A DNA stretch of 64,000 nt from Cellulophaga sp. BC115SP. Its GTDB lineage: Bacteria; Bacteroidota; Bacteroidia; Cytophagales; Spirosomataceae. Made by a program: the position numbers and the translations under genes. Under the pieces are notes generated by a model. That model made no database searches. It saw nothing but the letters and a program-made list of their open reading frames with translations, and had not been told where the DNA came from. This document shows positions 42,294-50,925 of this stretch, piece after piece. Every line of letters starts with the position of its first letter. Within the stretch, counting starts at the first letter, position 1. The stretch spans positions 17,660 through 81,659 of the forward strand of contig NZ_JAAALB010000026.1 in the NCBI RefSeq assembly GCF_009905545.1, in the 5' to 3' direction.

Positions 42294-43415
42294 ATGAACT
42301 CAACAATCAATCTATTCGCACCAACTACGGTTGGAACATTGGCATTGAAAAATAGAATTGTGATGGCGCCCATGACACGTGCGCGCAATTTCGATGGCAT
42401 TCCAAATGATAATAATGCACTTTATTATCAGCAAAGATCAGGCGCTGGACTTATCATTACCGAAGGAACAGCCATTTCGAATACGGCTATGGGAGTGTTA
42501 CATATTCCAGGGCTTTATACTGCTGAACAAGTTGAAGGTTGGAAAAAAGTAACTTCGGCAGTACATCAAAAAGGTGCAAAAATCTTTACCCAGTTGTGGC
42601 ATGTCGGACGTGTGTCGCACGTATCCAATCAGCCCAATGGTCAGGCGCCAGTAGGGGCGTCGGATATTCAAGCAGAAAATTCTTTTGCTTGGGGATATGA
42701 TGAAAATGGGAAAGAGACCTTTGTGAAATGTTCAAAACCTCGTGCTTTGACGACTGAGGAGGTAAAAGAAGTAGTACAAGATTTTGCAAAAGCTGCCAAA
42801 AATGCCATTGAAGCAGGCCTTGATGGGGTAGAGCTTCACGGAGCAAATGGCTATTTGATTGAGCAGTTCTTAAATCCAATGATTAATAATCGTACCGATG
42901 AATATGGTGGTACGATTCAAAATCGCTCAAGATTTTTGCTTGAAGCTATAGATGCTTGTATTGCCGAAATCGGTGCTTCAAAAGTAGCTATTCGTTTGAC
43001 CCCCTATGGAGGTATGCACGAGTTGCCACATTATGATGAAATAGACTCAACCTATCAGTATCTAGCTGAAGAGTTATACAAAAGAGGCATTGCATTTATC
43101 CATCTCATGGACCAACAATCGAGAGGTAGTTATGCTTTGCCTGATGGATTCTTGGCGCGTTTTCGTACTTGGTATAAGGGCGTAGTGATTTTGGCAGGAG
43201 GTATGAATCGTCTGAAATCACAAGAACTTATCGATGCCAATTTGATTGATTTGGCTGGTTTTGGAGAAGACTTTATCGCCAATCCAGATTTGGTTGAACG
43301 CCTCAAGAACAATTGGCCAATAACCCCACCCAACCGAGCACTACATTATGGCTTGATGTTGGAAGGGTATATAGACTGGAAGACTTACGAGGAAGAACAG
43401 TTGGTGAATGGGTGA
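42294..43415 (+). CDS. Second alkene reductase, Old Yellow Enzyme family
   Basis: 373 residues from the ATG at 42294 (NSTINLFAPTTVGTLALKNR); a start eight codons earlier is possible. Family motifs: IVMAPMTRARN, LWHVGRVSHVSNQPNGQAP, LDGVELHGANGYLIEQFLNP, NRTDEYGGTIQNRSRFLLEA and AGFGEDFIANPDLVERLKNN. The phosphate-end sequence GFGEDFIANP differs from the GRPFIANP of the first copy. The two are paralogues with different substrate loops. It follows the DJ-1 gene by about 110 bp, with a family-C repeat between. Confidence 0.92.
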   Translation: MNSTINLFAPTTVGTLALKNRIVMAPMTRARNFDGIPNDNNALYYQQRSGAGLIITEGTAISNTAMGVLHIPGLYTAEQVEGWKKVTSAVHQKGAKIFTQLWHVGRVSHVSNQPNGQAPVGASDIQAENSFAWGYDENGKETFVKCSKPRALTTEEVKEVVQDFAKAAKNAIEAGLDGVELHGANGYLIEQFLNPMINNRTDEYGGTIQNRSRFLLEAIDACIAEIGASKVAIRLTPYGGMHELPHYDEIDSTYQYLAEELYKRGIAFIHLMDQQSRGSYALPDGFLARFRTWYKGVVILAGGMNRLKSQELIDANLIDLAGFGEDFIANPDLVERLKNNWPITPPNRALHYGLMLEGYIDWKTYEEEQLVNG

Positions 43416-43493
43416 TTGGAGATTTAGAAAAAAGGGTTTTATCCCAACCCCTCAACTTACCATCACTCACTCAATAATACATCTTTTGCCTCC

Positions 43494-43528
43494 ATACATT
43501 GGTATTCGTCGATACCAATGTATTTTTG
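43494..43528 (+). promoter_or_regulatory. Promoter and operator of the Crp/Fnr gene
   Basis: TTG (43499-43501) and TATTTTTG (43521-43528) are 19 bp apart. ATACATTGGTAT (43494-43505) and its perfect complement (43512-43523), six bases apart, overlap both boxes. The ATG is four bases after the -7 element, so the mRNA is nearly leaderless. The palindrome is a candidate repression site. Confidence 0.7.
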
Positions 43529-43532
43529 TTTT

Positions 43533-44111
43533 ATGGATGCAAAGACTTTTTTACGAAACCATATTGCCGAAATTGTTGAGATTGACGAAGATACATTCGA
43601 AGAGGTTTTTACTTTTTTTAAACCTAAACAGGTAAAAAGAAAAGAACTGCTCATTCGTGGTGGAGAAACTGTTTTACAAGAATATTTTGTGGTAAAGGGT
43701 TGTCTTAAAACCTTTTGTCACGACGAGCATGGGCGTGAGCATATCGTACAATTTGCCTTAGAAAGTTGGTGGGTTTCAGATTTCCCTGCACACGCTTCGC
43801 AGGCACGTGCCACTATGTGCGTAGAAGCCCTAGAGCCCTGTGAAGTATTGGAGCTTACCTACGAAGCACGTGAGGAAATTTGTCGCAAGTGGCATTCAAT
43901 GGAACACTTTTTTAGGAAAAAGTCTAATGCTGGTTATGTAGCACTCCAAAAACGTATTTTGTCTTTATTGCAAAACTCAGCTCAAGAAAAGTACGATTTA
44001 CTTTTGACTCAATATCCACAACTCTTCCAAAGGGTTTCAAAAACCTTGATTGCAGCCTATCTGGGCGTTTCTCGCGAAACCTTGAGCCGCCTTGGTAAGC
44101 ATAATAAGTAA
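43533..44111 (+). CDS. Crp/Fnr-family transcriptional regulator
   Basis: 192 residues from the ATG at 43533. The N-terminal cyclic-nucleotide-type beta-roll (about 20-115) includes KELLIRGGETVLQEYFVVKG and HGREHIVQFALESWWVSD; key cAMP residues (GE...RSA) are not evident, so the ligand is unknown. The C-terminal helix-turn-helix is VSKTLIAAYLGVSRETLSRL. Its recognition helix SRETLSR keeps the Arg-Glu...Arg used by E. coli CRP to read TGTGA. That agrees with the TGTGA-N6-TCACA site at 40115. It closes the Old Yellow Enzyme cluster. Confidence 0.88.
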   Translation: MDAKTFLRNHIAEIVEIDEDTFEEVFTFFKPKQVKRKELLIRGGETVLQEYFVVKGCLKTFCHDEHGREHIVQFALESWWVSDFPAHASQARATMCVEALEPCEVLELTYEAREEICRKWHSMEHFFRKKSNAGYVALQKRILSLLQNSAQEKYDLLLTQYPQLFQRVSKTLIAAYLGVSRETLSRLGKHNK

Positions 44112-44126
44112 AATGATGAATTTTAA

Positions 44127-44343
44127 ACTATTACGGATTTCAGATATTGGATTTCGGAAGTATAGCCCACTTTTTAAATTATAAGTCGGAAGACGTTATT
44201 AGTTAATAGTATATCGGTTATTTGAAGGTGTTCATAATCAAAATGTTATGTCCTGGTTGCACCTCAGGTATACTATTGATTTAATCCTTCCTTTCTACTT
44301 AAGTATATTTCCGCAATCTGAAATCCCAAATCCGCAATAGCCA
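44127..44343. repeat. Degenerate, interrupted family B element
   Basis: Left GGATTTCGGAAGTATAG (about 44149) and right TATTTCCGCAATCTGAAATC (about 44306) form the inner arms, with ACTATTACGGATTT and AAATCCGCAATAG as outer ones. The middle is unrelated sequence and the TACGAAGG ends are absent. Confidence 0.55.
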
Positions 44344-44346
44344 CTA

Positions 44347-45210
44347 CTATTCGTACCATTTGTCTGCTCTTAGCATTACGCCGTTGTAGCCAGCAAAAAC
44401 GCCATATCCCCCTATCATGTTTGAATATAGCTTCATGGGCTCACTACTGGAGAGGTCATTGATTTGTGAAAATTCTTTGTGGTAACGATAATAATGCTCG
44501 TCGGTCTGACAGATATAAAACATAAAATTACCTGTATGGCTTTTCTCCAATCTTTTGTAAGGATAGATACCGCCTACAATCGGATATTCGATTATGCCAT
44601 TTTGAATATTGTCGTCAGAAATAGTTCGCTGCGCATCTACACCTGTAAGATAGGTTTTGTGCTCAAGTGTATCTGTTTCATAGTTGAGACCAAAAGCAGC
44701 ATAATAGTTTTTCTCGTTTCCAATATCTTTCCATCGTAAATAGTATGGCAGAGAAGCCATAGGATTTTCAAGATTAAAAGTCGCTCTGGTTACAGAAACC
44801 GTATTGGAGTCAATCGTGCTAGGAATGATACAACTGGCAGAAACGCTATCTCCCTTGGGTGTAGTGACTAGTAAGCGATATTGCTTTTGAGCTTCAATTT
44901 TGAAAAAGTTTTTTGACGAAATATATTTTTTCAACTGTTCATTCCACTGAAGAATTACCTCTTGATTTTGTTCATTTCTTAAAATTACTCTAGCATTACT
45001 AATGTATTGATTTGAAGTGCCTGAGCCCTCGCCGACAGTGGGTGTCGTCATTTTGACTGTCACCTGAATGACGGTATCTTGAGGCGATAAAAAACATAAT
45101 ACATAGGGATGGGTGGTTGATTTTACGATAGAATCTTCCTCAAAAACACCAAAATTTTCACAACTGCACATCGTGAGCAGTAGGACAAAAAGATAGATAC
45201 ACTTTTTCAT
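44347..45210 (-). CDS. DUF4249 lipoprotein, TonB receptor partner
   Basis: 287 residues. A lipoprotein signal (YLFVLLLTMCSCENFG) precedes the DUF4249 layout. The first domain is a beta-sandwich (PYVLCFLSPQDTVIQVTVK, ARVILRNEQNQEVILQW), and GDSVSASCIIPSTIDSNTV is a typical inter-domain part. The family is encoded beside TonB-dependent receptors in Bacteroidota and probably forms the lid or partner, as SusD does for SusC. The start codon lies three bases after the stop of the receptor gene, so the two are translationally linked. Confidence 0.85.
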   Translation of the reverse strand: MKKCIYLFVLLLTMCSCENFGVFEEDSIVKSTTHPYVLCFLSPQDTVIQVTVKMTTPTVGEGSGTSNQYISNARVILRNEQNQEVILQWNEQLKKYISSKNFFKIEAQKQYRLLVTTPKGDSVSASCIIPSTIDSNTVSVTRATFNLENPMASLPYYLRWKDIGNEKNYYAAFGLNYETDTLEHKTYLTGVDAQRTISDDNIQNGIIEYPIVGGIYPYKRLEKSHTGNFMFYICQTDEHYYRYHKEFSQINDLSSSEPMKLYSNMIGGYGVFAGYNGVMLRADKWYE

Positions 45211-45213
45211 AGG

Positions 45214-47517
45214 TTAGAATTTGATTTGATAACTAATAGATGGGATAATAGGAAATAAACCTTTGCGGTAAAGTTTACGCTGTGTTGAATTAGGGGCGTC
45301 TTGACTTTCATAGTAAAAAGGATTTACGCGGTTGTAAGCATTGAATACGCCCAACTCCCAGACACGCAGAAATTTTTTCTTTTGTTTTGAAAAACGAACA
45401 TTCACGTCCAAACGATGATAGTCAGCCGCTTTAAAGTTTCCTCTTTCATCATAAACACGTGCCACTACGAGCGAACCATCTGAAGTTGGGTAGTCTGACT
45501 GGACAGGGAACTGATGCGTTTCGGGTATATATTGCCCAATAGGAACCGTCAGGGTATTGCCTGTGGCATAAATCCACGAACCAGACAAGGTAATATGAGG
45601 CTTGAGCTGATAAATACCAACCAACGATAAAGCATGACGACGGTCGTAGCGAGGGAAAAACTCTTTCCCATTGTTTAGGTCAGCAAAACGATGTTTGACC
45701 TGCGACAACGTATAACTAATCCAGCCCGTTAGGCGACCTGTGTTTTTCTGTAGCAAAACTTCCATTCCGTAGGACTTTCCTGTGCCTATAGCAATATTGT
45801 CTTCCCAGTTAGAGCCATCCAATCGTTTATTGGCTTTGATGTCTAATAGTAAAAAACTAGCTCCATCCTTGTATCCAATCACGTTTTCTAAAGATTTATG
45901 ATAACCTTCTACAGATAAAGAAAAAGGAGAGTTGCTGAAGTTTTTGGTAAAACCCAAAGTCACTTGGTCTGAGCGTTGAGGAGGAATTTTGGAACCTGAC
46001 GAAACCCATAGGTCTGTTGGCAAGTCTAATGATGAATTGGATAATAAGTGCAAATACTGGCTCATTCTTGCGTAAGAAGCCGTAATGTTCAAATTTTTAG
46101 TAGCCTGAAAAGAAGCATTCAAACGAGGTTCGAGATTATGGTAAGCTTTGCTATCTACAAAATAATTGGAGGCTCTTAAGCCAGCACGTACCTGTATTTT
46201 TTCTGAAATACGCCAAGTGTCTTCAAGATAAATAGCGCTTTCTATACCATTGGTTTGCTTAATTCTATCGGTGTTTATGCTTTGCGAATATTGATTGTAG
46301 ATATAGGCACTTGGGGTAAATTGGTGATGGGTTGCCAATATACCCGCTTTGAGTGTATGAGCAGGATTGAGATAAATGTCAAAATCAGATTTCAACCCAA
46401 AATCTTGTATTTGAGAGTAATATTCTTCGTAGAATTTTTGCCCAAAATCCTCTTCTTGGAAAATCTTAAATCGAAAGTGACTAAAAATTAAGGAAGTATT
46501 AGCAAAGACTTTATCTGAAAAAAGGTGATTCCATCGAAGTGTTGCGGTGGCATTGCCCCAGCCAAAACCCGAAGTCCTATACTTGATAATATCTTTTGAG
46601 ACATCTCTTCCAAAATAACCACTCAAATACAAGCGATTATGCGCATTGAATTCGGTATTAATCTTGGCGTTTAGATCATAAAAACTGGTATTTTTTATAT
46701 CAAGACTTCTGGGCAATATCAAATCGACATACGTTCTACGAGCCGAAACAATATAGGAAGTAGGGTATTTGAATTTGATGGGTCCTTCCAAGGTAATTTT
46801 ACTGCTGAGTAGCCCAATACTGCCTTCTCCATGAAATTTTTCGTGACTCCCTTCTTTCATTTGCATATCTAATACAGAAGAAGTACGTCCGCCATATTTG
46901 GCCGAGAAGCCTCCTTTATAAAGGTCGGCTTGCTTGATAGCGTCGTTGTTGAATACTGAAAAGAAACCAAATAAATGATAAGCGTTGTACACAACGGCGT
47001 CGTCGAGCATTAATAAATTTTGATCTGAGCCACCACCCCGTACTGACAGTCCTTGTGAGCCTTCATTGCCTTTTTGAACCCCAGGTAATAGTTGGAAAGT
47101 TTTTAAGACGTCTTTTTCTCCTAAAAAAGAAGGTAACTGTTTTACATCAGACATTTGTAAAGACAGCGTACTCGGGTCTTCATTGTCAGTGTTATGAACT
47201 TTTACTTCCTCCAAAAGCGTATTAGATGGCGTGAGCTCGACGATAAGATTTTGATTTGCTGTCAATAGCATTTTTTTTGAAAAACTTTGATAACCCACTT
47301 TCGAAAACTCCAGCTCATATTCCCGACTTGCATCAAGTTTGATGGAGTAAAAACCATAAACATTGGAAGTGGTTCCAATACGAGTATTTTTGACTCGAAT
47401 GTGTACGTCGCTGAGGGATTCTTGACTTTTAGCTTCACGGACATAGCCACTTAAGGTCTGAGAAAGGCTTTGAAAGGTAGTTAATAGGAATAAAGCCCAT
47501 AGATACAATTTGCGCAT
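45214..47517 (-). CDS. TonB-dependent outer-membrane receptor with carboxypeptidase-like N-terminal domain
   Basis: 767 residues. Signal peptide (LWALFLLTTFQSLSQ), then a CarboxypepD_reg-like domain (about 20-105, SGYVREAKSQESLSDVHIRV). The plug follows (about 115-215, VQKGNEGSQGLSVRGGGSDQ, LLMLDDAVVYNAYHLFG) and then a 22-strand-type barrel ending in FPIIPSISYQIKF with terminal Phe. It is shorter than the usual 900-1000 residue SusC proteins. With the DUF4249 lipoprotein it forms an uptake pair; the substrate is unknown. A small XRE regulator is divergently transcribed next to it. Confidence 0.9.
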   Translation of the reverse strand: MRKLYLWALFLLTTFQSLSQTLSGYVREAKSQESLSDVHIRVKNTRIGTTSNVYGFYSIKLDASREYELEFSKVGYQSFSKKMLLTANQNLIVELTPSNTLLEEVKVHNTDNEDPSTLSLQMSDVKQLPSFLGEKDVLKTFQLLPGVQKGNEGSQGLSVRGGGSDQNLLMLDDAVVYNAYHLFGFFSVFNNDAIKQADLYKGGFSAKYGGRTSSVLDMQMKEGSHEKFHGEGSIGLLSSKITLEGPIKFKYPTSYIVSARRTYVDLILPRSLDIKNTSFYDLNAKINTEFNAHNRLYLSGYFGRDVSKDIIKYRTSGFGWGNATATLRWNHLFSDKVFANTSLIFSHFRFKIFQEEDFGQKFYEEYYSQIQDFGLKSDFDIYLNPAHTLKAGILATHHQFTPSAYIYNQYSQSINTDRIKQTNGIESAIYLEDTWRISEKIQVRAGLRASNYFVDSKAYHNLEPRLNASFQATKNLNITASYARMSQYLHLLSNSSLDLPTDLWVSSGSKIPPQRSDQVTLGFTKNFSNSPFSLSVEGYHKSLENVIGYKDGASFLLLDIKANKRLDGSNWEDNIAIGTGKSYGMEVLLQKNTGRLTGWISYTLSQVKHRFADLNNGKEFFPRYDRRHALSLVGIYQLKPHITLSGSWIYATGNTLTVPIGQYIPETHQFPVQSDYPTSDGSLVVARVYDERGNFKAADYHRLDVNVRFSKQKKKFLRVWELGVFNAYNRVNPFYYESQDAPNSTQRKLYRKGLFPIIPSISYQIKF

Positions 47518-47639
47518 AGAAATATTAAAACTAAGTGTAAGTAGTATGTGTATGAAGCAAAGTTTGATGCTAAAATGACCGTTTACAAGCTTTTTAACAT
47601 TTCAATTATTCTTTACAGGAATATTTCTACACGAAAGCG

Positions 47640-47647
47640 TACTTTTG
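47640..47647 (+). promoter_or_regulatory. -7 element of the XRE gene
   Basis: TACTTTTG, followed by CA, about 60 bp before the ATG at 47707. No clear -33 box. Confidence 0.45.
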
Positions 47648-47706
47648 CAACGTTTATACATACGTTATTACTACACAAATTAATTTAATCTCCAAACATT
47701 AATTCT

Positions 47707-47916
47707 ATGCAATTCAGAGGTTCTATCGTCAAAAAAGTTCGTAAAGAAAAAGGTTTCAAACAATCACATCTGGCCGAGTTACTCGGTATGTCACAATCCT
47801 ATTTATCGAAAATTGAAAATGACAGAGTATCTATGTCCGTCACTGACTTAGGAAGAATATCAACTGTGCTTGAATGTGAAGTAGGTAGGTTTTTTATCGC
47901 CAAGAAAAGACCTTAA
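47707..47916 (+). CDS. Small XRE-family helix-turn-helix regulator
   Basis: 69 residues that are essentially one HTH_3 domain: VKKVRKEKGFKQSHLAELLG (helices 1-2), MSQSYLSKIENDRVSMS (recognition helix) and VTDLGRISTVLECEVGRFF. No ligand domain is present. Such proteins act as dimeric repressors. It is divergent from the TonB receptor/DUF4249 pair with about 190 bp between, so those genes are possible targets (inference). It has its own terminator at 47942. Confidence 0.85.
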   Translation: MQFRGSIVKKVRKEKGFKQSHLAELLGMSQSYLSKIENDRVSMSVTDLGRISTVLECEVGRFFIAKKRP

Positions 47917-48233
47917 GTAAAAAGACAAATAGGTGAAAAAGTAAAAGCTCATGCCAATTTCTTGACATGAGCTTTTATATAAACGGAGATTCAAGTAATT
48001 GTGCAAAATCAGATTTAAAATGCCTAGGCACAAGGCAACAGACACTAGGCAAAGAGTTTTAACATGCTTTTCACCAAAGCTCACCTCCAAAAGCCGATAC
48101 CTGAAAGCCTAAAGACATTAAGCTATATGCCATAAGCATAAGTATTTCTCAATATCATGCATTTAATTTTTTGCCTAATGCCTACGGCTTATAGCCTAGA
48201 GCGTATTAATGCTATTTTATTTTGCATTCATAC
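47917..48233. other. Repeat-containing intergenic region
   Basis: A 317-bp gap with the terminator at 47942-47977, then family-C units TGCCTAGGCACAAGGCAAC (48021) and CCTAATGCCTACGGCTTATA (48177), the latter close to the prfA stop. Confidence 0.55.
47942..47977 (+). terminator. Terminator after the XRE gene
   Basis: Perfect 12-bp arms TAAAAGCTCATG and CATGAGCTTTTA with a 12-base loop. Confidence 0.75.
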
Positions 48234-49304
48234 TTAAACAGCTCCTTCTTTCAATTTCTCTGCATTTTCAGCAATACGAAGGTTATCGATAAAATCGCCA
48301 ATTTCACCATCCATTACTACAGGAAGGTTATAAACTGTATAACCAATACGGTGGTCGGTTACACGACCTTGCGGATAATTGTATGTACGGATTTTGTCAG
48401 AACGGTCACCTGATCCTACCATCGAGCGACGGTTACCTGCAATAGCCGACTGTTGTTTTTCTAATTCAATTTCATAAATACGTGAACGCAATACCGTCAT
48501 TGCTTTCTCAAAGTTTTTGATTTGAGAACGCTCATCCTGACATTGTACTACCAAACCTGTTGGAAGGTGAGTTACACGTACCGCCGAATAAGTGGTGTTT
48601 ACTGACTGACCACCCGCACCCGACGAACAGAAGGTATCTTTACGAATGTCGTTCATGTTGATTACAACATCTACTTCGTCTGCTTCGGGAAGTACCGCAA
48701 CAGTTGCTGCCGAGGTATGGATACGACCTTGAGATTCGGTAGCAGGCACACGTTGTACACGGTGTACACCCGACTCAAATTTCATTTTACCATATACATC
48801 TTCGCCTTGTACACTTACGATAATCTCTTTGTAACCACCAGACGAAGCTTCGGTAAAGTCCATGATTTGGAACTGCCAGCCTTGGTTTGCGCAAAAGCGT
48901 TGGTACATACGGAAAAGGTCGCCTGCAAAAATACCAGCCTCGTCGCCACCTGTACCAGCACGAACTTCGAGAATGATATTTTTAGAATCGTTAGGATCTT
49001 TTGGAATTAGTAATTCTTTCAATACACTTTCCATTTCGTCTTTTTGAGGCAAAAGCTCTTCTAATTCAGCTTTGGCCATATCACGAAACTCTTCATCTTT
49101 TTCAGTAGCAATTACCTCTTTTGCAGACTCGATATTCGATAATACGTTTTGATAATCTTTGTATTGATTAACAATCTTTTCGAGGTCTTTATATTCTTTA
49201 CTAATCGTCTTGAATTTCTTCATATCCGAAACGATTTCTGGTTGCGTAATTTGTTGAGCAACCTCTTCAAAGCGTTCTCGGATGGCTTCTAGTTGTTCTA
49301 TCAT
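48234..49304 (-). CDS. prfA: Peptide chain release factor 1
   Basis: Terminates translation at UAA and UAG. 356 residues. The stop-codon-reading tripeptide PAT is in [20 protein letters not shown]. The catalytic GGQ loop is in [19 protein letters not shown], whose Gln is the site normally methylated by PrmC. The C-terminal [20 protein letters not shown] is family-typical. Length is normal. A single gene with a TATCTTTG promoter element about 95 bp upstream. Confidence 0.97.
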   Translation of the reverse strand: MIEQLEAIRERFEEVAQQITQPEIVSDMKKFKTISKEYKDLEKIVNQYKDYQNVLSNIESAKEVIATEKDEEFRDMAKAELEELLPQKDEMESVLKELLIPKDPNDSKNIILEVRAGTGGDEAGIFAGDLFRMYQRFCANQGWQFQIMDFTEASSGGYKEIIVSVQGEDVYGKMKFESGVHRVQRVPATESQGRIHTSAATVAVLPEADEVDVVINMNDIRKDTFCSSGAGGQSVNTTYSAVRVTHLPTGLVVQCQDERSQIKNFEKAMTVLRSRIYEIELEKQQSAIAGNRRSMVGSGDRSDKIRTYNYPQGRVTDHRIGYTVYNLPVVMDGEIGDFIDNLRIAENAEKLKEGAV

Positions 49305-49396
49305 TGGTTGTGGATGTTATATGTTTTATGAGCCAGTGAAGGAATAGTTAACTATTTTGTGTTCTGACCCAATTTATATTTCTCATTTTCAGGGTG

Positions 49397-49404
49397 CAAA
49401 GATA
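49397..49404 (-). promoter_or_regulatory. prfA -7 promoter element
   Basis: TATCTTTG on the minus strand, followed by CA. No clear -33 box. Confidence 0.5.
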
Positions 49405-49556
49405 CAAAATTCTTTCCCATAAAATAGGGGAAAAATGTGTGGTTATTGTCTAATGTACAGATACCTGCAAAAGAAAAGATGATTCTCTTGAATTTTGGTT
49501 CGTTAGAGATACATTTTTTCCTTCAGCTACACCTATTGGCTTTTGATTTTAATACA

Positions 49557-49585
49557 TTGAAATAAACCTCTTAAAGATACATTTG
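49557..49585 (+). promoter_or_regulatory. Promoter of the 77-residue protein gene
   Basis: TTG (49557-49559) and TACATTTG (49578-49585) are 18 bp apart. The ATG is 47 bp further on. Confidence 0.6.
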
Positions 49586-49631
49586 TCTAATTGATACTAA
49601 CTTCTTAATTGACTATCAAATATTTAAAGCT

Positions 49632-49865
49632 ATGGAAAATCTAAAATTCAAAAAATATGGCCTCTTATTGGCTCTATTGATAGGACTTGCAACATTAGTG
49701 TCATCGTGTGTGACCCATGTACGCGGATATGATTATGGTTATCGCAGACCTTATTATGGTCGTCCAGCATATAGATATGTAGTTCCCCCTCCAAGAACTG
49801 TCATTGTTGTCCCAGACAGAGGACATTCGCGCTACTCATACCGTGGTAGACGTGGCAGATGGTAA
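49632..49865 (+). CDS. Small Tyr/Arg/Pro-rich lipoprotein
   Basis: 77 residues. A lipoprotein-type signal (GLLLALLIGLATLVSSCV) is followed by a mature part dominated by Tyr, Arg, Pro and Gly (YDYGYRRPYYGRPAYRY, RYSYRGRRGRW). It is strongly basic and lacks secondary-structure-forming segments. Similar short YRRPYY-type proteins are found in Bacteroidota without known function. It has its own promoter and terminator, supporting expression. Confidence 0.7.
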   Translation: MENLKFKKYGLLLALLIGLATLVSSCVTHVRGYDYGYRRPYYGRPAYRYVVPPPRTVIVVPDRGHSRYSYRGRRGRW

Positions 49866-49962
49866 AATACGATTGTGAATGTCTGATTTCAGAAATAAAG
49901 TCAAAAACTTCTTTTTACAGAATAAGTAATCAGTTTTGCCGAATGCCCACAGCCAAAAACTA

Positions 49963-50002
49963 AAACAAAAAAGCCTCTAAATCAATAGAGGCTTTTTTGT
50001 TT
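49963..50002. terminator. Terminator between the two lipoprotein genes
   Basis: A 17-bp perfect stem AAACAAAAAAGCCTCTA with a six-base loop. Its T-tract runs into the TTG box of the next promoter. Confidence 0.85.
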
Positions 50003-50029
50003 ACTAGACTACGCTCTGTAGTATATTTG
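49997..50029 (+). promoter_or_regulatory. Promoter of the 206-residue lipoprotein gene
   Basis: TTG (49997-49999) and TATATTTG (50022-50029) are 22 bp apart, and the ATG is at 50057. Confidence 0.6.
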
Positions 50030-50056
50030 TAAAATGGCAAAACCATCGATATCGCA

Positions 50057-50677
50057 ATGAAAAAACTAACATTTGGAATTGGGCTATTAGCCCTCATTAC
50101 AGGCTTACAATCTTGTGATTTTAGCAAGAGAGTTGATACAACTGCGGCTGTAAAAGAACTCAAAGAAAGACAGGTAAAACGTATCAATAGCGCACAAATT
50201 ACAGCGCAAGTAGATGATTGGGGGAAAAAAATAACACAGGATTTAAACAAAAGTTTAGTCAAAAATATCCTCGATGTTCGTGTTATCGATTCTTTGCAAA
50301 AAACGTATCGTATTGGTATCGAAATCGGAAGCCCAATCAAATTACAAAATCCAGCGTTGGGCAAAAAAGTGAATGAAATATTAGATGCGTATCAATACAA
50401 TGCCGAAAATCATTTGCCTCAGATTGATAATATCCAAATGAGCGAAGACCAAGAACATTTGTATTTTACGTCTCCAGTTGTATTGGAAAATCAATTGAAA
50501 GGTATTTCAAAAACACAGTTGCAGGAACTTGTGACAAAAACAAAAATTGATAGTTTAGATTCTCGCAAAAAAGGAGATTTATTAGGTTTATGGGTAATCA
50601 AATTCTCTAAAAAAGATGTGATTAGATTGGTAGATGTAAAGCAACTAAGCAAACTCAACACCAAAATTGAGCAATAG
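50057..50677 (+). CDS. Lipoprotein of unknown function
   Basis: 206 residues with a lipoprotein signal (LTFGIGLLALITGLQSCDFS). The mature protein is helical and charged (VKELKERQVKRINSAQITAQ, DDWGKKITQDLNKSL), then has a more mixed region with VIDSLQKTYRIGIEIG and LLGLWVIKFSKKDVIRLVD. I do not recognise a family. Own promoter upstream; a hairpin downstream belongs to the convergent GH3 gene. No functional context. Confidence 0.65.
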   Translation: MKKLTFGIGLLALITGLQSCDFSKRVDTTAAVKELKERQVKRINSAQITAQVDDWGKKITQDLNKSLVKNILDVRVIDSLQKTYRIGIEIGSPIKLQNPALGKKVNEILDAYQYNAENHLPQIDNIQMSEDQEHLYFTSPVVLENQLKGISKTQLQELVTKTKIDSLDSRKKGDLLGLWVIKFSKKDVIRLVDVKQLSKLNTKIEQ

Positions 50678-50689
50678 GAATTAGGGCTG

Positions 50690-50815
50690 TATGAGGATTT
50701 GCAAACTATTGCGGATTTGGGATTTTTGATTTCGGAAATAGATTGACATATAATAGTTTTATAAAATATGAGTCTAAGAAAGCGGGCTATACTTCTGACA
50801 TTCGAAATGTTTAGT
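50690..50815. repeat. Degenerate family B fragment
   Basis: ACTATTGCGGATTTGGGATT and TGATTTCGGAAATAG match the left half of the family; the right half is not recognisable. Confidence 0.45.
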
Positions 50816-50860
50816 TCTTGAAATTTTTCGCAGACCACGTAATAGCAGCAGATATGACTA

Positions 50861-50905
50861 AAAAGACAGAGGCACAAAGTGATATTACAACTTTGTGCCT
50901 CTGTC
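50861..50905 (-). terminator. Terminator after the GH3 gene
   Basis: Perfect 15-bp arms GACAGAGGCACAAAG and CTTTGTGCCTCTGTC with an 11-base loop. The T-tract is on the minus strand, past the stop at 50926. Confidence 0.8.
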
Positions 50906-50925
50906 CCTGTTTACTTTCCCCTTAC

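Larger units (their letters stand above)
49305..49631. other. Divergent promoter region
   Basis: A 327-bp gap holding the prfA -7 element (49397-49404, minus) and the promoter of the small protein gene (49557-49585, plus). Nothing else recognised. Confidence 0.5.
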
